Made by a program: the position numbers and the translations under genes. A DNA stretch of 64,000 nucleotides from Archegozetes longisetosus (taxonomy: Eukaryota > Arthropoda > Arachnida > Sarcoptiformes > Trhypochthoniidae), in NCBI GenBank assembly GCA_018873245.2, contig JAEMBT020000009.1:14999794-15063793 (forward strand), given 5' to 3'. The notes beneath the pieces were generated by a model. That model was not told the origin of the DNA and searched no databases. It was given only the letters and a program-made list of their open reading frames with translations. Each line of letters starts with the position of its first letter. Position 1 is the stretch's first letter. This document shows, piece by piece, positions 59,705-64,000 of the stretch.

Positions 59705-60643
59705 AAGGGTGTCCGGAAAGTAATTCGACTGAGTTTGATGCGCTCGCGCGCTGTAACCATTTGCTTGTCATTGTTGAGAATACCTTCATTTTGAAGACAA
59801 AACATTCTTTTATGATATTCTAAACATAGATTATCTAAAAATTATCTCTGAAAACAATGAATAGGCCAGAAACAGAAGTATTTCCTAAAATAGTTGTGCA
59901 CTTTTACTAAATTTTATATCAAATTTAGTTATAAACGTTACTATTTAGCACTCTCTGGAGTAGAACATCGAAGAATAAGACTATATGCGGCTATCAAAAG
60001 ATAAGGTAATTCAATTAGTACCTGATTTAGGGCCGAAAAGTGTTTTCCCGGAGAATTATCTTATCATACAGGCCATCGAAGAATGTGGTCAAGTTTTAGA
60101 GCAATTTATTTAAAGCGGTTCAATGAATCCCGAAGAATATAAAACTGTATGCGTAGGGAAAAATCTCAAACAATTGATCGATAAATATCACAAACAGGAA
60201 AATATCTTATTTTGATTGGATTTTGATACTATTCACTATGAAAAAGATGGCCAACAATGAATGCGTAATAAAAATTGAGATTTATTGCTAGTCTCGATAA
60301 CGCTTCCAATTGTTTCCCAGCCCCGAACTTATGAAAATTCTGATCAAATATAGATCTGAATATGGAATATGATCCAAACCACCGGAAAATCCCCATGAAT
60401 TCAAATTTGTAAGGCAGAAAATATCTTAAAAGATTGCAAAAATCAGTGCAAAAGTTCTTATGTGTGACCTTTAAAAGAAACTCATACGGATTGGGGATAA
60501 ATTAGCTTTAGAACCACTTTAAGAGCACAAATAGATAAAAAATGAATATATTTTAATTCTCTAAAAATTTTATTAAAATATCTTTAGCAGTTTCAAAGTT
60601 ATTGATCTTTCAAAACCAGTCCAATTACTTTCCGGACACCCTT
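59705..60643 (+). mobile_element. Dead mariner-like element, 939 bp
   Basis: Inverted ends AAGGGTGTCCGGAAAGTAAT (left) and its complement (right) are flanked by TA on each side (59703-59704 and 60644-60645). The interior carries decayed transposase traces (separate entry). The length is slightly below that of full mariners, about 1.3 kb, so it is internally deleted as well as mutated. Confidence 0.88.
59857..60480 (+). pseudogene. Mariner-like transposase, heavily mutated
   Basis: Plus-strand fragments read MNRPETEVFP near the start and, around 60190-60320, NILF(stop)LDFDTIHYEKDGQQ then a continuation like WMRNKN.DLL. This recalls the mariner/maT region with a catalytic Asp followed by HY, then a helix ending NNIDF. 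The next part carries PIVSQPRTYENS at the place where live enzymes have P-x-x-P-Q-x-RPIE-x-FW. Many stops and frameshifts interrupt it. The exact family (DD34D to DD41D) cannot be assigned. Confidence 0.55.
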
Positions 60644-60645
60644 TA

Positions 60646-62634
60646 TTGATGCGTGAATGCAAGTGTTATACATTAATGACTAATTGAGTGTTAGATATAG
60701 AATATTCTTAGTTATTATTAATATGAAGCGATTAATATTCAAGAAACTCATGTACTTTAAGTATAATTTGCTGATTACACATTTCAGTTGTGCTGCTTTT
60801 GATGTGCGCATCAATTTGGAGAAGCTTTGGAAAAAAGATTAACTGAAAAATTAAATGAGAAAATCCGCCTAATAATATGCTCGACTTTAGAGTAGAGTAT
60901 TAAAAATCTCTTATAAACTTATAATTGTAAAACATAAACATGAGATTAATTAGTGAAAAAAATAGCTTTTGTCAAATAATTATAAAAACTATTCTAACTA
61001 TTAGAATAGGATCAAGTATAGAAGTTTAATCCATAAAATTGAGCTTAAACTGAACTAAATTAAGTATTGAGTCTTGTACAAATTAAGTCTTCAAGTTTAA
61101 TACAGTCAGAACTATAACTAAGCCCATTGTTTATATGAAATAGGCGATTAAAATATAATTTGTCTGAGAAAAGTTTAATTAAATCTCTAGAGAAGTATGT
61201 CTACATAGAAGCTTTACGAACAAATAGGTCAAAAGATATTTACAGATTAACATGTTTAGCAGATCCCTAAATCTATCATTCAAAAGGTCTTTTTTTGCTT
61301 CATTATCCATATTACCTGTTTGTCTACGAGTCACCTTTAACCTCTGATCACAATTTTAGTCAAGAACATGACTTTTCATCAAAATATCCAAATTTAAACT
61401 AAATCTAGTTCTCGATTAGTACAGTTGTCGCATAACTAGGGGCGACTCAATAACCTGACCTCCGTGAACCCAATAGGATCTAAGCTGAGGATAGGTCAGA
61501 TCACTTGGCATTAGATGAATTTCACTTTAAAAATCATGTTTTTGATCTCAGCTCAAAGGTGACCGCCAGTAAACTCGAAGTCATAGGTCAGTAGGAAATT
61601 CTCAGATTGACCAAAAATGTAAGCCAACCACTGTTACGAGCATGTTGATTATAGAATAATTGTTAGAAGACAAAGCTTCATATAAGACATAGGAGACAAT
61701 ATATGCTCTTTTCAGGAATTTATTTGCTCCATAGATCAGTTCGTTATCTTTTATATGCTCAACAAATGGAATTTTCAACTGATTATTCACTTGAAATTTT
61801 ACCAAAAAATTGTCAATAATTTGCATACTAGGGGCACAAATTTGTCAGTAATAGTATCGAACACGACCGAGAACAGTCATAATTGAATTTGACGATCAGA
61901 TACGAGCGAAAGGTTGCAAATGTTCCCAGAATAGCTGTTCAGATAATCAATGAAGTTCACGACGTCAGGTCTGATTTGGCAGGGGAATAGCTTGAACAAT
62001 AAGCGTGCATCATTTTTGCACTTTCTGTTATTTCTCTACTTTATTCTAATATTTGAAATCTAATTTACTCTAAATCTAACACGTTGTTTTGATAATTAGT
62101 TGATTTTTATATTTTCTAGCTTAAACACGTTTAGATTAATGTAAGCTTCAATTCAATGAAATTTTGAGTTACTTATGCTTAATAGACATAAAAATGTTAG
62201 ATTCACTGCTCAACCCTAATAGTCATTGAATGGGCATTTAAATCAAAACTCTCTTTATACCATTGATTGAGAAGTTGGATATTTTCGATCAAATAGTCAC
62301 GAGAATTGATAGTCTAGTTGGTAACGGTAGGATATGCTCCAGTCACATACAACTGCATTCATACAACTGCATTCATACAACTTATTCATAAAAATATGTT
62401 CATTTTACACTCATCATTCTTTTACATCAAGACTAAGCTTCAAATTGAATGTTTAGTCAGAAGTTTAGTGTAAAACAATTGGATTAAGATAGAGTTGAAA
62501 AACTAATATGAGTGATCAAGTCAAATAATCAATGTTATTTGTTCACAAATAATGTTTCATACAATATTGTTATAGGTATTGACCAAAAATATTAATCAAG
62601 ATTAATTTCATTAAAAAACGAGCACATTTCTAAA
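60646..62634. other. Non-coding stretch between mariner and eEF1B gene
   Basis: It includes the 3' UTR of the minus-strand eEF1B gene near its right edge and a short tandem CATACAACTGCATT repeat near 62346-62380. The minus-strand frame at 61602-61826 (74 codons) has no recognisable motif. No further gene. Confidence 0.45.
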
Positions 62635-63928
62635 TTAGATTTTTTGAAACGCTGCGATATCTACTGATTGTACGTAGTCCTCAAATGCTTCGATCTCTTC
62701 TGTCAACCAATCGATACTAACTGTATATCAAATTAATATTCAATTAATTCATGTCTAACTTCTTCTTATATATCTTTCTAAATACCTTTTTCGTCCTCAA
62801 CCACGCAAACGATTTGCAATTTATGGATACCGTAAGCGAGTGGCACGAGTTTTGCTAGTAGAAATTCAGTAAATTTATTACATTTGTTATCACTATTGAC
62901 AAGCTTTTTGTGATGAGTCTATTTATAACTAAATTTGGTTTATATTTTGCTTTCATTACTAATAATACATTAAATAATTTTGTTAATATCAGTATCTGAT
63001 GGAAAGTATGTCATTGAGTATTATGAGAGAGAGAGCGACAACAATAAAGGACCACTAATGCTATAATACACAAAAACAACTAAAAGTATCGCTTACAAAT
63101 TCCCCACATGAGGCCATCACAACTGATTGAACGGACTTTCTCTTCCATCTGCTTCATATCTGTTTCGTCGTCCCATGGCTTCACGTCCAGGATTACATTG
63201 GATTTAGCAATGGGTCCGGGTTCTGAACGATTAGCAATTAATAGGTTAAGTTAGGTTAGATTAGGTTAAGTTGGGTTAGATTGGGTTGAGTTAGGTTAGA
63301 TTAGATTGGGTTGAGTTAGGTTAGACTGAACATAAACGACATACTTTTGGCCTTTTTGTCGGCATAAGCCTTAAGTCGTTCTTCCTTAGCCTTTTCAGCC
63401 TCCTCATCAACCTGTCATCAAATACAAATTAGAAAATCAATACTCATATATAACAATATGTTATAATTGAGAACAGACTTCATCGTCAGAACCAAACAGC
63501 TCGAAGTCGTCATCGTTGTCAGCAGGTTTAGGAGCACTAGCAGCGTCAACACCATAATCAGCTAAGCTCTTATTAAGATTAGGAAATCTATAAAAGAGAA
63601 AAAGAAGCATAATAAAAAAGCAAAATCAAGTATAAATGAAACAATATACTAACTGTTTCCTCTCACTATCACTAAAGCTACCAATATGACTGGTCCATCT
63701 CTTAAGATGAGCAAGCTTAGAATCAATATTACTAGGGAGAGCTTGAAAGAGAAGTAAATCAGATTGAGATGGAGTATATCTATAAAATTAAGATTTAAGT
63801 ATTAGTTATATCATATTATAGTTGTATTGCATTTAGTTATACCCTTCTATGTAACTTCTTGTCTCTAAGTATGAGTTCAATGTCTGTTGTCCAGCATTTG
63901 ATTTAACGTCACCAAGCTTAACACTCAT
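62635..63928 (-). CDS. Translation elongation factor eEF1B (EF-1-beta), guanine nucleotide exchange subunit, 7 exons, 222 aa
   Basis: It recharges eEF1A by exchanging GDP for GTP during cytosolic translation. Exons in gene order: 63928-63843, 63779-63654, 63587-63479, 63411-63345, 63222-63097, 62854-62786, 62720-62635 (TAA). All introns are GT..AG, 63-242 bp long, and phases join without error. Residues 1-70 are the GST-like N-terminal part ([20 protein letters not shown]). Residues 96-107 are the acidic block [12 protein letters not shown], with a likely CK2 serine. Residues 108-130 are a charged helix ([20 protein letters not shown]). Residues about 131-222 are the catalytic exchange domain: [40 protein letters not shown] and [18 protein letters not shown], ending with the conserved Lys-Ile. 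The length equals animal EF-1-beta (about 225); the leucine zipper of EF-1-delta is missing. The ATG at 63928 gives the standard N-terminus. Confidence 0.97.
63241..63326. repeat. Telomere-like (TTAGG)n tract inside eEF1B intron 4
   Basis: About 85 bp of TTAGG, TTGGG, TTAGATTAGG and TTGAGTTAGG variants on the plus strand fill much of the intron between exons 4 and 5 (63223-63344). Confidence 0.85.
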
Positions 63929-64000
63929 TTTAGCAGAAATTTAGTTGAAATTAGAATCTAAATAATTATAAATAATAATGATTATAATCAAATATATTTT

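Noticed and set aside
61602..61826. 74-codon minus-strand frame downstream of eEF1B
   Set aside because: The peptide looks fairly balanced, but I recognise no family, and no splice context or neighbouring exon supports it.
1..64000. CRISPR arrays, bacterial operons, viral or phage genes
   Set aside because: None found. Tandem repeats here are minisatellites or telomere-like tracts without unique spacers, and gene structure is plainly eukaryotic.

Overview
This window is nuclear DNA of an AT-rich animal, most likely an arthropod. The reasons are spliceosomal GT..AG introns, a serotonin-type GPCR that reads like invertebrate 5-HT1 receptors, a metazoan eEF1B gene, and many dispersed (TTAGG)n / (CCTAA)n tracts, the arthropod telomere motif. 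No operons, CRISPR arrays or bacterial gene packing are seen. The subgroup cannot be fixed from the sequence.

The window is gene-poor. Three genes are convincing. (1) A minus-strand ankyrin-repeat gene enters from the left edge (1-414, 5' end only). (2) A complete four-exon plus-strand biogenic-amine receptor of 5-HT1 type lies at 52322-55701, with all splice sites readable and a 500-residue product. (3) A complete seven-exon minus-strand translation elongation factor eEF1B (EF-1-beta) gene lies at 62635-63928, with a 222-residue product. A decayed, apparently intronless TTLL4-like tubulin polyglutamylase pseudogene lies at about 4300-5480.

The remaining sequence is mostly non-coding and carries small or dead mobile elements. 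These are a Tc1/mariner-like element with long inverted ends (3028-3613); a hAT-like deletion derivative with an 8-bp target duplication (9044-9780); a piggyBac-like element flanked by TTAA (14700-15171); several pogo/Tigger-like MITEs of at least four size classes; a 670-bp element with long terminal inverted repeats (41381-42050); foldback elements (29350-29721, 47278-47405); a tRNA-derived SINE with a 13-bp target duplication (59382-59648); and, 56 bp further on, a dead mariner (59705-60643). Minisatellites, microsatellites and telomere-like tracts are scattered between them, the largest at 36455-36710.

The genes show no functional link to one another. The receptor acts at the plasma membrane in amine signalling and eEF1B acts in cytosolic translation. 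Mobile DNA closely hugs the receptor: a MITE lies 124 bp upstream of its start codon, a minisatellite fills the end of intron 1 up to the splice acceptor, and another MITE starts 69 bp after the stop codon. I found no clear sign of a wholly new multi-gene system. The most distinctive observations are the receptor's DRF variant, its uORF and intron array, the TTLL4 pseudogene, and the repeat families.
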